Below are positions 34,888 through 43,164 of a stretch of DNA of 64,000 nt, one piece after another. A program made the translations under genes and the position numbers. The DNA is from JBGQOG01 sp052113705 (GTDB taxonomy: Bacteria > Pseudomonadota > Alphaproteobacteria > Rhodobacterales > Rhodobacteraceae). Under the pieces are notes generated by a model, which was given only the letters and a program-made list of their open reading frames with translations, was not told where the DNA came from and did no database searches. How positions within the stretch are numbered: position 1 is the stretch's first letter; each line of letters opens with the position of its first letter. Location: the NCBI RefSeq assembly GCF_052113705.1, contig NZ_JBGQOG010000004.1, positions 308,121-372,120 on the forward strand, given 5' to 3'.

Positions 34888-35475
34888 TTAGTCGTTCCGC
34901 TCGCCCATCGCCAGACGCCAATGGCGGCGGCAGAGCGAGACATAGGTTTCATTGCCACCGATCTGCACCTGATCGCCCTCGGCCATCACCCGGCCCGCCG
35001 CGTCCTTGCGGATCACCATCGTCGCCTTCTTCCCGCAGTGGCAGATGGTGCGCACCTCGCGCATTTCATCGGCCAGCGCCAGCAGCGCCGCCGAGCCGGG
35101 GAAGAGATGCCCCTGAAAATCCACCCGCAGCCCGTAGCACATCACCGGCACATGCAGGTCATCCACCGCCCGCGCCAGCTGCCAGACCTGTGCGCGGCTG
35201 AGGAATTGCGCCTCATCCACGAAAACGCAGGCCAGCGTGTCCATCTCCAGCCGCCGACGGATCATCTGGAACAGATCGGTCTCGGTGCCGAACGTGTCGG
35301 CATCGGCGCCAATGCCAATGCGACTGGCGATCCGGCCGGGGCCCGCACGCTCGTCAAAGCGCGCGGTCAGCAGGTAGGTCTGCATGCCGCCTTCGGCATA
35401 GTTATAGGCAGCCTGCAAGAGATTGGTGCTCTTGCCGGCGTTCATCGTGGAATAGTGGAAATAGAGCTTGGCCAT
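34888..35475 (-). CDS. tdk: Thymidine kinase
   Basis: A 195-residue type II thymidine kinase that salvages thymidine to dTMP. The P-loop is in YSTMNAGKSTNLLQAAYNY, the Walker B/lid region in CVFVDEAQFLS, and a zinc-binding lobe carries CHCGKK and SLCRRH. The start (MAKLYFHYST) is 26 codons inside the open frame and fits the family. It is convergent with csbD across a shared terminator and follows rhlE on the same strand after that gene's own terminator. Confidence 0.94.
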   Translation of the reverse strand: MAKLYFHYSTMNAGKSTNLLQAAYNYAEGGMQTYLLTARFDERAGPGRIASRIGIGADADTFGTETDLFQMIRRRLEMDTLACVFVDEAQFLSRAQVWQLARAVDDLHVPVMCYGLRVDFQGHLFPGSAALLALADEMREVRTICHCGKKATMVIRKDAAGRVMAEGDQVQIGGNETYVSLCRRHWRLAMGERND

Positions 35476-35555
35476 GGCGGCGGGAATACAGGCGCGCGCC
35501 GCGCAGAGCAAGATGGGCACGGGTCCCTGACGCCGCGATCCGATGCGGGCCATGG

Positions 35556-35590
35556 AAAAAGGGCGGCCCCGCAGGACCGCCCCTTTATCA
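35556..35590 (-). terminator. Terminator of the DEAD-box helicase gene
   Basis: On the minus strand AAAGGGGCGG and CCGCCCTTTTT form a GC-rich stem with a T-tail, directly past the helicase stop. Confidence 0.85.
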
Positions 35591-35604
35591 TTCTGCAGCC
35601 TGCA

Positions 35605-37002
35605 TTACGCGGCGCGTTCGCCCTTCGGGCGGCGCGAGGCGCGCTTCGGCGGACGCGCACCGCCATCGGCTTTGGCTGCGTGCGGTTTGCCCTGGCGCTG
35701 ACCCTGCGGCTTGCCCTGCGGTTTGCCGCCGCCAAAGCTCTTGCCGCCGCCATTGCCGCCACCCGGACGACGCCCGGCCGGCTTGCTCATGCCGCTGCCG
35801 GCACCTTCCGCATGCGGCTGACCGCCCACGACCGGGATCGGCTTTTTCATCATCTTTTCGATCGAGCGCAGATCGGCCATTTCCAGCGGTGCACAGAAGG
35901 CCACGGCCTTGCCATCACGGCCCGCACGCGCGGTACGGCCGATGCGGTGGACGTAGTTTTCCGGCACGTTCGGCAGATCGTAGTTATAGACATGCGCCAC
36001 CTGCGGAATGTCGAGGCCACGGGCCGCGACATCGGTCGCCACCAGCACCTGGATCTCACTGGCGCGGAAAGCCGCCAGCGTACGCTCGCGCTGACCCTGG
36101 CTCTTGTTGCCGTGGATCGCGCCGACCGAGAAGCCCCAGCCGTCGAGCAGTTTCGCCAGCTTTTCCGACCCGTGTTTGGTGCGGTTGAAGATAATCGCCA
36201 GCTCGCCCGGATGCTTGCCCAGATATTCGGCAAGCAGGGTGGCCTTTTCGCCTTGGGTGGTAAAGTGGACGGCCTGCTCGATTTTCTCGGCGGCCTGCCC
36301 CGGAGGGGCGACCTGCACGCGGACCGGCTCTTTCAGATAGCTGTCGGCGAGTTCCGACATCAGCTTCGGCATCGTGGCCGAGAACAAAAGCGTCTGACGG
36401 TTCTCCGGCAGCATCCGCGCGATTTTGCGCAAGGCGTGGATAAAGCCGATGTCCAGCATCTGGTCGGCCTCATCCAGCACCAGATAGGTGGTCTCGGACA
36501 GGGTCAGCGCGCGACGGTCAAGCAGGTCGAGCAGACGGCCGGGGGTGGCGATCAGCACGTCAACGCCGCGCGCCAGACGTTCGGATTGCACGTTGATCGA
36601 GGCACCGCCCACCACGCGGAACACGCGGATCGGCGAACCTTGGGCGAAAGCGGTGATGTTGTCGGCGATTTGCGTCGCCAGTTCGCGGGTCGGCGCCAGG
36701 ATCAGCGCGCGCACGGTTTTCGGCGCCGGGCGTTTGCCAAAGGCGATGAGACGGGTCAGCATCGGCAGGCCGAAAGCGGCGGTTTTGCCGGTGCCGGTCT
36801 GGGCGAGGCCCAAGAGGTCGCGGCCTTCCACGATATGCGGAATGGCCTGGGCCTGAATCGGGGTGGGTTTGGTCAGACCCAGCGCGGCCAGATTGCCGAG
36901 CACGAGGGGCGAGAGGCCCAGATTGTCGAAATTTTCCAAAAGACGTCTTTCATGAAGCCCATCAACGGGCATATGGCCCAGCAAGGGGCCGAAAAGGATC
37001 AT
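35605..37002 (-). CDS. rhlE: DEAD-box RNA helicase, RhlE type
   Basis: A 465-residue ATP-dependent RNA helicase acting in ribosome assembly or RNA decay. Motifs in order: Q motif PTPIQAQAIP near residue 48, Walker A LAQTGTGKTAAFG, PTRELATQI, DEAD in LVLDEADQMLDIGF, SAT in LLFSATMPK, and VI HRIGRTARAGRDG. The C-terminus after about residue 385 is a basic, Gly/Lys/Pro-rich disordered tail, common in RhlE of this group. An in-frame ATG at 36972 (MPVDGL) is an alternative start. The gene is probably cold-induced in relatives, but the sequence shows no direct evidence of that. Confidence 0.92.
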   Translation of the reverse strand: MILFGPLLGHMPVDGLHERRLLENFDNLGLSPLVLGNLAALGLTKPTPIQAQAIPHIVEGRDLLGLAQTGTGKTAAFGLPMLTRLIAFGKRPAPKTVRALILAPTRELATQIADNITAFAQGSPIRVFRVVGGASINVQSERLARGVDVLIATPGRLLDLLDRRALTLSETTYLVLDEADQMLDIGFIHALRKIARMLPENRQTLLFSATMPKLMSELADSYLKEPVRVQVAPPGQAAEKIEQAVHFTTQGEKATLLAEYLGKHPGELAIIFNRTKHGSEKLAKLLDGWGFSVGAIHGNKSQGQRERTLAAFRASEIQVLVATDVAARGLDIPQVAHVYNYDLPNVPENYVHRIGRTARAGRDGKAVAFCAPLEMADLRSIEKMMKKPIPVVGGQPHAEGAGSGMSKPAGRRPGGGNGGGKSFGGGKPQGKPQGQRQGKPHAAKADGGARPPKRASRRPKGERAA

Positions 37003-37689
37003 AGCCCCGGACCGCGCAGGGGCGGCCAGAGCAGTCGGGCGGGGCGCAGATCACTGATCTGCTGGACCCCCGCGTGACATGGGAACCTGATTGGCCGGGT
37101 CTGGCGGGAGGGTCAGACCCCTTCAGGGGCCCCACCTTCTGGCGCAGCTGCTCACGCGGCAGCGGACGTCGGCTGCAGTCGATATGAGGGAGGGGGCGCG
37201 AAATGTCAAGGCTGCTGCTTCTTTCGCGCCCCAAGGACCGGCCGACTGGGGGGAAGGCCAATCCCTGTCCATTTTGCGGCCCCGGCAGGCGGAGTCGCTG
37301 GTCGTTTGCATGGATGCCCAAAATTCAGGCACATTTTATGAGCCGCCCGGCATCTGCACGCCGGTCGGTGAGCCGCCAAGCGGCAAAACGCGTATGGCAC
37401 ATGCGACCTGCGATCCCGCCGGGGAGGGGAGGATCACAGAATCGTCAAAAGCGCCCAATTTTCTAAGTATCTGCGGGGAAAATCGTTATCACTTCTACTG
37501 CTTGTGACGGTAGTCGATTCTCAAAGTGACTGCAACCTTAACGTGTACTCTTGCGGCGGCATACATGAAGAGTTACGAAATACTTTTGGGAAAATGATAG
37601 TTTGCGTTGATTTTACTTACTTTTAACCAGCATACTTGGCGTACTGCTCTTGCGGGGCGGACCATTTGCGAGCGATGTCGGGGAAAAGT
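37003..37689. other. 687-base intergenic region
   Basis: Between rhlE (minus) and a small regulator gene (plus). It holds the 17-bp palindrome at 37046-37062 near rhlE. From about 37480 to 37650 the sequence turns AT-rich (for example TTTGCGTTGATTTTACTTAC), the likely promoter region of the regulator gene. No open frame in it looks like a protein. Confidence 0.5.
37046..37062. promoter_or_regulatory. 17-bp perfect palindrome upstream of rhlE
   Basis: GCAGATCA-C-TGATCTGC is a perfect 8-1-8 inverted repeat 44 bases upstream of the rhlE start. It could be an operator or a hairpin in the 5' UTR. No known motif is matched. Confidence 0.4.
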
Positions 37690-37995
37690 ATGGATAAAAA
37701 GCTGGGGAGTGTTGCGAAGCTGCGTGAATTGTTGCTGGGCATGGAGAACGAGTTGGGCTTGGGTGAACTGACCCGCAACGAGTTGGACCTGCTCTATGCG
37801 ATTGAACGTTTGGCGCAGGTGGCGGTTCCGGTGCGGTCTGAAGATATGCGCCAGCACCCGCTTGTCAGCCATATGACGCAGCCCACCTTTCACCGGACCC
37901 TGCGGGGTCTGTTGGAGCGTGGATTGTTGATGCGGGCAGCGGATGCCAAAACCGGGCGTTACATGCTCGCGCAAGCGGTCAGTCACGCCAGCTGA
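37690..37995 (+). CDS. Small winged-helix DNA-binding protein, MarR-like
   Basis: A 101-residue protein with a winged-helix pattern: LTRNELDLLYAIERLAQ, then a recognition-helix region MTQPTFHRTLRGLLERGLLMRA and a wing ending GRYMLAQ. Probably a transcription factor of the MarR or related superfamily, without an effector domain. GGGGAAAAGT precedes ATG 37690; ATG 37675 is in frame. The DNA around it is less GC-rich than its neighbours and codon use is looser, hinting at acquisition or a fast-evolving locus. A membrane protein gene follows 107 bases on. Confidence 0.62.
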   Translation: MDKKLGSVAKLRELLLGMENELGLGELTRNELDLLYAIERLAQVAVPVRSEDMRQHPLVSHMTQPTFHRTLRGLLERGLLMRAADAKTGRYMLAQAVSHAS

Positions 37996-38102
37996 GGTCT
38001 CCCGCAGTCCGTCGTAATCCCCCGCAACGGGTGATACGCCCGGCCAGAGTGACCCGTTGGTGCCTTTGGCTGAGCAGCGGAATGGGAGTGTAGGATTTGG
38101 GT

Positions 38103-38714
38103 GTGAATCCCGACCTTATGCGGCATATGAAACGCGCGGCGTTTTGGTCTCTGTGCCATTTGGGCGTGACCTTCGCGGTGCGCGATCTGCTGGGTCTCTT
38201 GCACCTGAATTTGGCGTCGGAGATGACGCCGTATTTCTTGTTTGTGCAGCCGGCAACGGGCGTCCGGGTGCTGGTGGCCTGGCTCTATGGCTGGTCGTCA
38301 GTGCTCTATCTGCTGCCTGCAATGTGTGTCCTGTTGGGATTTGGCTATGTCACGGACATGGTGGCCCTGAAGGAGCCGCTGGTGTTGCTGGGCGTCATGG
38401 TCAGCGCGCCTTTGGCATTCTCTATTCTGAAATTCACCCTGGGAGGCGTCAGCCAGCCCTCAGCGATGCTGGCGCATTGGCGTCCGTTGCTGCTGGTGGG
38501 ATTTCTGGCCGGGATGATCAAGGGCAGCGCCATCATGCTGGCGCTCCATGATGTGATCCCGCCATCGCGTCACCTGTTCAGCCTGTTGCAGATCACCGTC
38601 GGCTCGCTCTCAGGGACGATTGTGGTGCTGGTGCTGGTGATGTTTTTCTTCCGCTGGCAGCGGTTCTACCAGCAATGGCGCCGCGGATCGGTGGCGGGCG
38701 ATCACCGCCGCTAG
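38103..38714 (+). CDS. Multi-pass membrane protein of unknown function
   Basis: A 203-residue protein with about five hydrophobic helices (for example YGWSSVLYLLPAMCVLLGF and GTIVVLVLVMFFF), ending in a basic cytoplasmic tail. The PYFLFVQPATGVRVLVAWLYGW stretch resembles MASE1-type sensory membrane domains, but no signalling output domain follows. The GTG start at 38103 has AGGA seven bases upstream; the next in-frame ATGs are at 38118 and 38127. It follows the winged-helix gene on the same strand. Confidence 0.6.
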   Translation: MNPDLMRHMKRAAFWSLCHLGVTFAVRDLLGLLHLNLASEMTPYFLFVQPATGVRVLVAWLYGWSSVLYLLPAMCVLLGFGYVTDMVALKEPLVLLGVMVSAPLAFSILKFTLGGVSQPSAMLAHWRPLLLVGFLAGMIKGSAIMLALHDVIPPSRHLFSLLQITVGSLSGTIVVLVLVMFFFRWQRFYQQWRRGSVAGDHRR

Positions 38715-38766
38715 GGGTGGGTTGCCTGTGGCCGGACGGGGCGCGCAGGGGCGGCGGGGCGCGGTC

Positions 38767-39216
38767 TCAGCCGCGGTCGGCGCTGTCCATCCAGATGGTG
38801 ACCGGCCCGTCATTCACCAGCGAGACGGCCATATCGGCCCCGAATTCGCCATTCTCAACCGCGATCCCTTCGCGGCGCAGTGCCGCGCTGAAATGCTGAT
38901 AGAGCGCCTCACCCAGCGCCGGGGCGGCCGCGGTGGAAAAGCCCGGACGGTTCCCGCGCGAGGTGTCTGCCGCCAGCGTGAACTGGCTGACCACCAAGGC
39001 CGAGCCGCCGATGTCGCGGACCGAGAGGTTCATCTTGCCCGCGTCATCCTTGAAAATCCGCAACTTGGCGATGCGGGCAGCGAGCTTTTCCGCCTCGGCC
39101 TCGCTGTCGCCCGCCATGGCGCAGATCAGGATCAAAAGGCCCGGCCCGGTCTGGCCGATCAGCTGGCCCGCCACCTCGACGCGGGCCGACGTGACCCTTT
39201 GAAGCAGCGCCCGCAT
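38767..39216 (-). CDS. dtd: D-aminoacyl-tRNA deacylase
   Basis: A 149-residue proofreading enzyme that removes D-amino acids from mischarged tRNA. Signature regions are MRALLQRVTSARVEV at the N-terminus, SALVVSQFTLAADTSRGNRP near residue 75 and NDGPVTIWMDS at the C-terminus (the Gly-cisPro motif is in NDGPVT). Its ATG overlaps the fructokinase stop (TGATG) by one base, so the two are coupled. Confidence 0.95.
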   Translation of the reverse strand: MRALLQRVTSARVEVAGQLIGQTGPGLLILICAMAGDSEAEAEKLAARIAKLRIFKDDAGKMNLSVRDIGGSALVVSQFTLAADTSRGNRPGFSTAAAPALGEALYQHFSAALRREGIAVENGEFGADMAVSLVNDGPVTIWMDSADRG

Positions 39217-40136
39217 CAGAGTTCGTGTTCCCAGGGCGGGTTGGCGCCGGGGCGGCTGACGGTGACAGCCGCCGCCGCCGTGCCCAGCTCCAGTGCCGCG
39301 CGCATCATCTCGGCATCCGCATGGGCCACGCCGTCTTTCGTCAGCATCCCCGCGCGGTCAAAGGCGGCCAGGACACCGGCGTTGAACGTGTCGCCCGCAC
39401 CGACCGTATCGGCGACGGTGACCTTTTTCGACGGCACGAAGACGGTGTGATTGGTCGAGAAGCCATGCGCACCGGTGGCGCCTTCGGTCACGAAAACCAG
39501 CTTCGGCCCCTGTGCCAGCAGGCTCTGGGCGCCATGCGCGATGTCGCCCGCGCCGGTCAGCCAGGCCAGATCCTCGTCCGAGACCTTCACGATATCGGCC
39601 ACGGCCATCATCCGGGCCAGACGGGCGCGATAGGCGGCCTCGTCGCGGATAAAGCCGGGGCGGATGTTGGGGTCGATCATGGTGACGCGGGCCGGTGCCT
39701 CGCGCAGCATCAGGGCTTCATAGGCGCCGCCGCAGGGATCGACGGGCAGCGAAATGCCGCCAAAGAACATCGCGCGGACCGAGGCGGGAATTTCCGGCAG
39801 ATCGGCGGGGGTCAGGAGACGACCGGCGGTGTTTTCGTCGTAAAAGGCGTAGCTCGCATGGCCATTGGTCAGTTTGACAAAGGCCAGCGTCGTCGGGCGG
39901 TCACTGCGATGGGCAAGGGCGCTGTCGACTTTGCTCTCGCTCAGCGCGGTTTCCAGCATCTGGCCAAAGAGGTCGGAGGAAAGGCCGGTGAAAAACCCGG
40001 CAGGCGCCCCGAGGCGGCCGAGTGCAATCGCGGTGTTGAACACCGCGCCCCCCGGATAGGGGGCAAAGGCAGGCTCCCCCGCGGCGCTTTCGCGCGGCAG
40101 CATGTCAATCAGGGCTTCCCCACAGCTCAGGATCAT
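39216..40136 (-). CDS. PfkB-family carbohydrate kinase (fructokinase-like)
   Basis: A 306-residue ribokinase-fold sugar kinase. It begins MILSCGEALIDMLP, typical of fructokinases, has PYPGGAVFNTAIALGRLG near residue 27, DPNIRPGFI near 150 and the catalytic DTVGAGDTFNAGVLAAF near residue 245. It most likely phosphorylates fructose to fructose 6-phosphate. Upstream it has a LacI-type operator-like palindrome over its promoter. The frame is open 29 codons beyond the chosen start. It overlaps dtd at the 3' end. Confidence 0.85.
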   Translation of the reverse strand: MILSCGEALIDMLPRESAAGEPAFAPYPGGAVFNTAIALGRLGAPAGFFTGLSSDLFGQMLETALSESKVDSALAHRSDRPTTLAFVKLTNGHASYAFYDENTAGRLLTPADLPEIPASVRAMFFGGISLPVDPCGGAYEALMLREAPARVTMIDPNIRPGFIRDEAAYRARLARMMAVADIVKVSDEDLAWLTGAGDIAHGAQSLLAQGPKLVFVTEGATGAHGFSTNHTVFVPSKKVTVADTVGAGDTFNAGVLAAFDRAGMLTKDGVAHADAEMMRAALELGTAAAAVTVSRPGANPPWEHEL

Positions 40137-40173
40137 CGCACCACTCCCCGGAATCGGCGTCACTCTGCCGCCT

Positions 40174-40198
40174 GTTATCGCTAACGGCGCTATAGCGC
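40174..40198 (-). promoter_or_regulatory. LacI-type operator and -10 region of the fructokinase gene
   Basis: GTTATCGCTAAC (40174-40185) is a near-palindrome of the LacI-family style, and GCGCTATAGCGC (40187-40198) is a perfect 12-bp palindrome that contains a TATAGC -10 reading toward the kinase. The operator would cover the transcription start about 45 bases before the gene. Inferred from pattern only. Confidence 0.45.
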
Positions 40199-40251
40199 AG
40201 CCGCATGACTTTCTCAATGCCAAGCCGGGGCTTTTGCGGCAAGGGCGGATG

Positions 40252-40283
40252 CCTCCGGCGGGGATATTTTCAATCAGGCAAAG
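40252..40283 (-). repeat. Copy of the dispersed intergenic repeat
   Basis: CCTCCGGCGGGGATATTTTC and then AATCAGGCAAAG, 28 bases past the tadA stop. Nearly identical to the copy at 30773-30804. Confidence 0.6.
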
Positions 40284-40310
40284 GGGAGGGCGGCCTGCGC
40301 CTGCCCCGGG

Positions 40311-40763
40311 TCAGCGCAGGCGGGTGAAGAAGTCCCTGAGCAGGGTTTCGGCCTCGGCGGCATGGATGCCGTCATAGATCTCGGGGGCGTGGTGGCATTG
40401 CGGATGGGTGAAGATGCGGGGGCCTTGCGCCACGCCGCCGGATTTCGGATCGGCAGCGCCGTAATAGAGGCGGGCGATGCGGGCATTCGACAGGGCGGCC
40501 GCACACATCGGGCAGGGCTCCAGGGTGACGTAGAGGCTGTGGCCGGGCAGGCGTTCGGAGCCTGCGGCGGCGCAGGCGGCGCGCAGGGCGAGGATTTCGG
40601 CATGGGCTGTGGGGTCGTTCAGCTCGCGGGTGCGGTTGCCGGCGCGGGCGACGACATGGCCTTGCGCGTCGGTGATCACGGCACCCACCGGCACTTCGCC
40701 GCGGGCGGCGGCGGCGCGCGCCTCTTCCAAGGCTAGGTGCATCTGGCTGCGAAACGGGATCAT
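40311..40763 (-). CDS. tadA: tRNA-specific adenosine deaminase
   Basis: A 150-residue zinc enzyme that converts A34 to inosine in tRNA-Arg(ACG). The zinc site is in PTAHAEILAL (His, with Glu as the proton shuttle) and TLEPCPMCAAALSNAR (two Cys). It starts at MIPFRSQMHLAL; an ATG at 40742 is a possible later start. The open frame continues far upstream on this strand but that is only a shadow of rluB's repeats. Confidence 0.93.
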   Translation of the reverse strand: MIPFRSQMHLALEEARAAAARGEVPVGAVITDAQGHVVARAGNRTRELNDPTAHAEILALRAACAAAGSERLPGHSLYVTLEPCPMCAAALSNARIARLYYGAADPKSGGVAQGPRIFTHPQCHHAPEIYDGIHAAEAETLLRDFFTRLR

Positions 40764-40883
40764 CCTGCGGTTTTGCCGTGATCTGCGGCGCTTGTGCAAG
40801 ATGCTTTCCCTTTGGCTCGTGTTAGCATAGAGAGGCGGCTTGCGCGAAAATGCGCCCCTTTGCCATCCGTGAGGAATCGCAAC

Positions 40884-42794
40884 ATGACGACCGAAAAATC
40901 CCCGAACAGCTCTACTGGTGGCGAACGCATCGCCAAGGTGATGGCCCGCGCAGGCATCGCCTCGCGCCGCGATGCCGAGAAGATGATCCTTCTGGGTCGC
41001 GTCTCGGTCAATGGCAAGACCATCGACAGCCCGGCGCTGGATGTGATGCCGCATGACAAGGTTGTGCTGGACGGCAAGCCGATCGACGCGCCGCAAGAGA
41101 CGCGTTTGTGGCTCTATTACAAGCCGCTCGGTCTGGTGACCAGCGAGCGCGACGAAAAAGGCCGCCGCACCGTCTTTGACGAAATGCCCGAGGGCATGCC
41201 GCGGGTGATGACGGTGGGGCGTCTCGATCTCAATTCCGAGGGTCTGTTGCTCCTGACCAATGATGGCGGGCTGAAGCGGCGTCTGGAGCTGCCGGAGACC
41301 GGCTGGCTGCGCAAATACCGCGTGCGGGTGAACGGGCGGCCGGAGGATTCGACCTTCAACCCCCTGCGCAACGGCATCACCATCGAGGGCGAGGATTTCC
41401 AGCCGATGGAGATCGTGCTCGACCGGCAGCAGGGCGCCAATGCCTGGCTGACCGTGGGCATCCGTGAGGGCCGCAACCGCGAGATCCGCCGCGCGATGCA
41501 AGAGGTGGGGATGATCGTGAACCGGCTGATCCGCGTCAGCTATGGCCCGTTCCGTCTGAACGAGATGGAGCCGGGCGCGGTGGTCGAGGTCAAGCGCAAG
41601 GTGTTGCGCGATCAGCTGGGCGAGCGTCTGCTGACCGGCGATGAGACGGCGGAAGAGCGCCGCCCGCGTTCGGCGGAAGAGCGGGTTGCCGTGCGCGGTG
41701 CCTTTGGGGATCGGATGAAGCGGGATGCGGACCGTGGTGATCGCGGTGGCTATGGTGACAAGCCGCGCTCGTTCGGGGCGAAATCGCATGGTGACAAACC
41801 GGCTTACGGCGACCGCCCGCGCCGGGATGAGGGGGATCGCAAGCCCTATGGCGCGAAGCCCGCGTTTGGCGACAAACCGGCTTACGGCGACCGCCCGCGC
41901 CGGGATGAGGGGGATCGTAAGCCCTATGGCGCGAAGCCCGCGTTTGGCGACAAACCGGCTTACGGTGACCGTCCGCGTCGGGATGAGGGTGACCGCAAGC
42001 CCTATGGTGCGAAGCCCGCGTTTGGCGACAAACCGGCTTACGGCGACCGTCCGCGCCGGGATGAGGGGGATCGCAAGCCCTATGGCGCGAAGCCTGCCTT
42101 TGGCGACAAGCCGGCCTATGGCGACCGTCCGCGCCGGGATGACGGCGACCGCAAGCCCTATGGCGCGAAGCCTGCCTTTGGGGATAAGCCGCAGGGCGCC
42201 CGTCCGCCGCGTGATGCCGATGCGCCGCGCAAGCCGCGCTGGGGGGCTGACAAGGCCCGTGGTGAGCGTCCGGCTGAGGCCGCAGGCGCAGATCGCGGTC
42301 CGCGCAGCAGCTATGGCGACAAGCCGCAGGCCCGGTCCTACGGCGCGAAATCGCATGCGGACAAGCCGTCCTACGGCGCCCGCGACGGTGAAGCACGCGC
42401 CCCGCGCCAATTCCGCAAACCCTCGGAAGAGCGGGCAGAGCGCGCGGCAGGGGATAAGCCCTACGCACCGCGCGGGGATAAGCCTTATGCACCGCGTGGC
42501 GACAAGCCCTACGCTCCCCGCGGCGACAAACCCTATGCTCCCCGTGGCGACAAGCCCTATGCCCCGCGCGGTGACAAACCGTTTGCAGCGCGCGGCGATG
42601 AGCGTGGCGCCCCGCGCGGCGACAAATCCGCAGGCTTCAAATCCTCGGGGTTCAAATCGCATGGTGGCCGTGACGGGGGCAAATCCGCCGGCTTCAAATC
42701 GCATGGCGGCAAACCCGCGGGCGGCGGCACCGGCGGTGGCGCTGGCCGCAGCGGTGGCAAACCCGCAGGCCGCCCCGGCCCGCGCCGCGACTGA
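40884..42794 (+). CDS. rluB: Pseudouridine synthase RluB type with long repeated basic tail
   Basis: A 636-residue protein. An S4 RNA-binding domain (ERIAKVMARAGIASRRDAEK near residue 15) and a RsuA/RluB-type catalytic domain with the Asp motif GRLDLNSEGLLLLTNDG near residue 112 occupy the first 260 residues and should isomerise a uridine in 23S rRNA. The rest, over half the protein, is a disordered tail rich in Arg, Lys, Gly, Pro and Asp. It is built of five 26-residue repeats, then eight-residue GDKPYAPR repeats, then GFKSHGG-type repeats. ATG 40884 (MTTEKSPNSS) was chosen from the S4 domain position. Confidence 0.88.
   Translation: MTTEKSPNSSTGGERIAKVMARAGIASRRDAEKMILLGRVSVNGKTIDSPALDVMPHDKVVLDGKPIDAPQETRLWLYYKPLGLVTSERDEKGRRTVFDEMPEGMPRVMTVGRLDLNSEGLLLLTNDGGLKRRLELPETGWLRKYRVRVNGRPEDSTFNPLRNGITIEGEDFQPMEIVLDRQQGANAWLTVGIREGRNREIRRAMQEVGMIVNRLIRVSYGPFRLNEMEPGAVVEVKRKVLRDQLGERLLTGDETAEERRPRSAEERVAVRGAFGDRMKRDADRGDRGGYGDKPRSFGAKSHGDKPAYGDRPRRDEGDRKPYGAKPAFGDKPAYGDRPRRDEGDRKPYGAKPAFGDKPAYGDRPRRDEGDRKPYGAKPAFGDKPAYGDRPRRDEGDRKPYGAKPAFGDKPAYGDRPRRDDGDRKPYGAKPAFGDKPQGARPPRDADAPRKPRWGADKARGERPAEAAGADRGPRSSYGDKPQARSYGAKSHADKPSYGARDGEARAPRQFRKPSEERAERAAGDKPYAPRGDKPYAPRGDKPYAPRGDKPYAPRGDKPYAPRGDKPFAARGDERGAPRGDKSAGFKSSGFKSHGGRDGGKSAGFKSHGGKPAGGGTGGGAGRSGGKPAGRPGPRRD
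41787..42176 (+). repeat. Five tandem 78-bp repeats inside rluB
   Basis: Five units of 78 bases, each encoding 26 residues of the form GDKPAYGDRPRRDEGDRKPY followed by GAKPAF. Units start at 41787, 41865, 41943, 42021 and 42099. Only a few synonymous changes separate them, so copy number could change by slippage or recombination. Confidence 0.9.
42450..42617 (+). repeat. Tandem 24-bp repeats inside rluB (GDKPYAPR)
   Basis: Seven 24-base units: five encode GDKPYAPR exactly, the sixth GDKPFAAR and the seventh GDERGAPR. Third positions vary between units, so the protein repeat is kept while the DNA drifts. Confidence 0.88.
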
Positions 42795-42817
42795 CCCGCG
42801 CAACCCGGTGCAGGACA

Positions 42818-42846
42818 AGGCCCCCCATGCGGGGGCCTTTGTTTTC
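42818..42846 (+). terminator. Terminator of rluB
   Basis: AAGGCCCCC-CATG-CGGGGGCCTT followed by TGTTTT, about 25 bases after the rluB stop. Confidence 0.88.
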
Positions 42847-43080
42847 GGCGGGCGCTGATTGACGGGGGGCTGCTCCGTCCGCCGCCTTCCGGGTGGCGTC
42901 CGCCATTGCAGACGGATGGCGGGCCATCGGCGCGATGCGCCTGCGTCCTGGCGGGCCGCCCACGCGGCTTTTTGCGCCACACGCAGGATTTATGCCTCAG
43001 GGCTTGCGGCGGGCGGAAACTGCGGCCACTCTGCCGCAAGAACCAGACCGCCGGAACGCCCGGCCAATGCCGGGGGGCCC

Positions 43081-43164
43081 ATGTCTGAAAGCGCCATGCG
43101 TCGGATCGCCTTTTACCTGCTTGTCATGCTGACCCTCTACACCGCCTTCACGGGAGGGGTGTGA
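43081..43164 (+). CDS. Possible 27-residue single-pass membrane peptide
   Basis: A short frame reading MSESAMRRIAFYLLVMLTLY then TAFTGGV: a basic N-terminus and one hydrophobic helix. Its stop overlaps the ATG of the xpaC-like gene (TGATG), the way real coupled genes do in this operon. GGGGGGCCC lies just upstream as a weak ribosome-binding site. It may be a real microprotein, or the overlap may be chance. Confidence 0.45.
   Translation: MSESAMRRIAFYLLVMLTLYTAFTGGV

Noticed and set aside
37091..37507. A 138-codon frame in the rhlE upstream region
   Set aside because: No ribosome-binding site, no recognisable fold, and codon use unlike the real genes nearby.
41787..42617. A CRISPR-like array
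   Set aside because: The periodic units have no spacers, lie in frame within rluB and encode a regular peptide repeat.
40311..42980. An 889-codon minus-strand open frame
   Set aside because: Only the last 150 codons are tadA. The rest is the antisense of the rluB tail repeats in a GC-rich frame.
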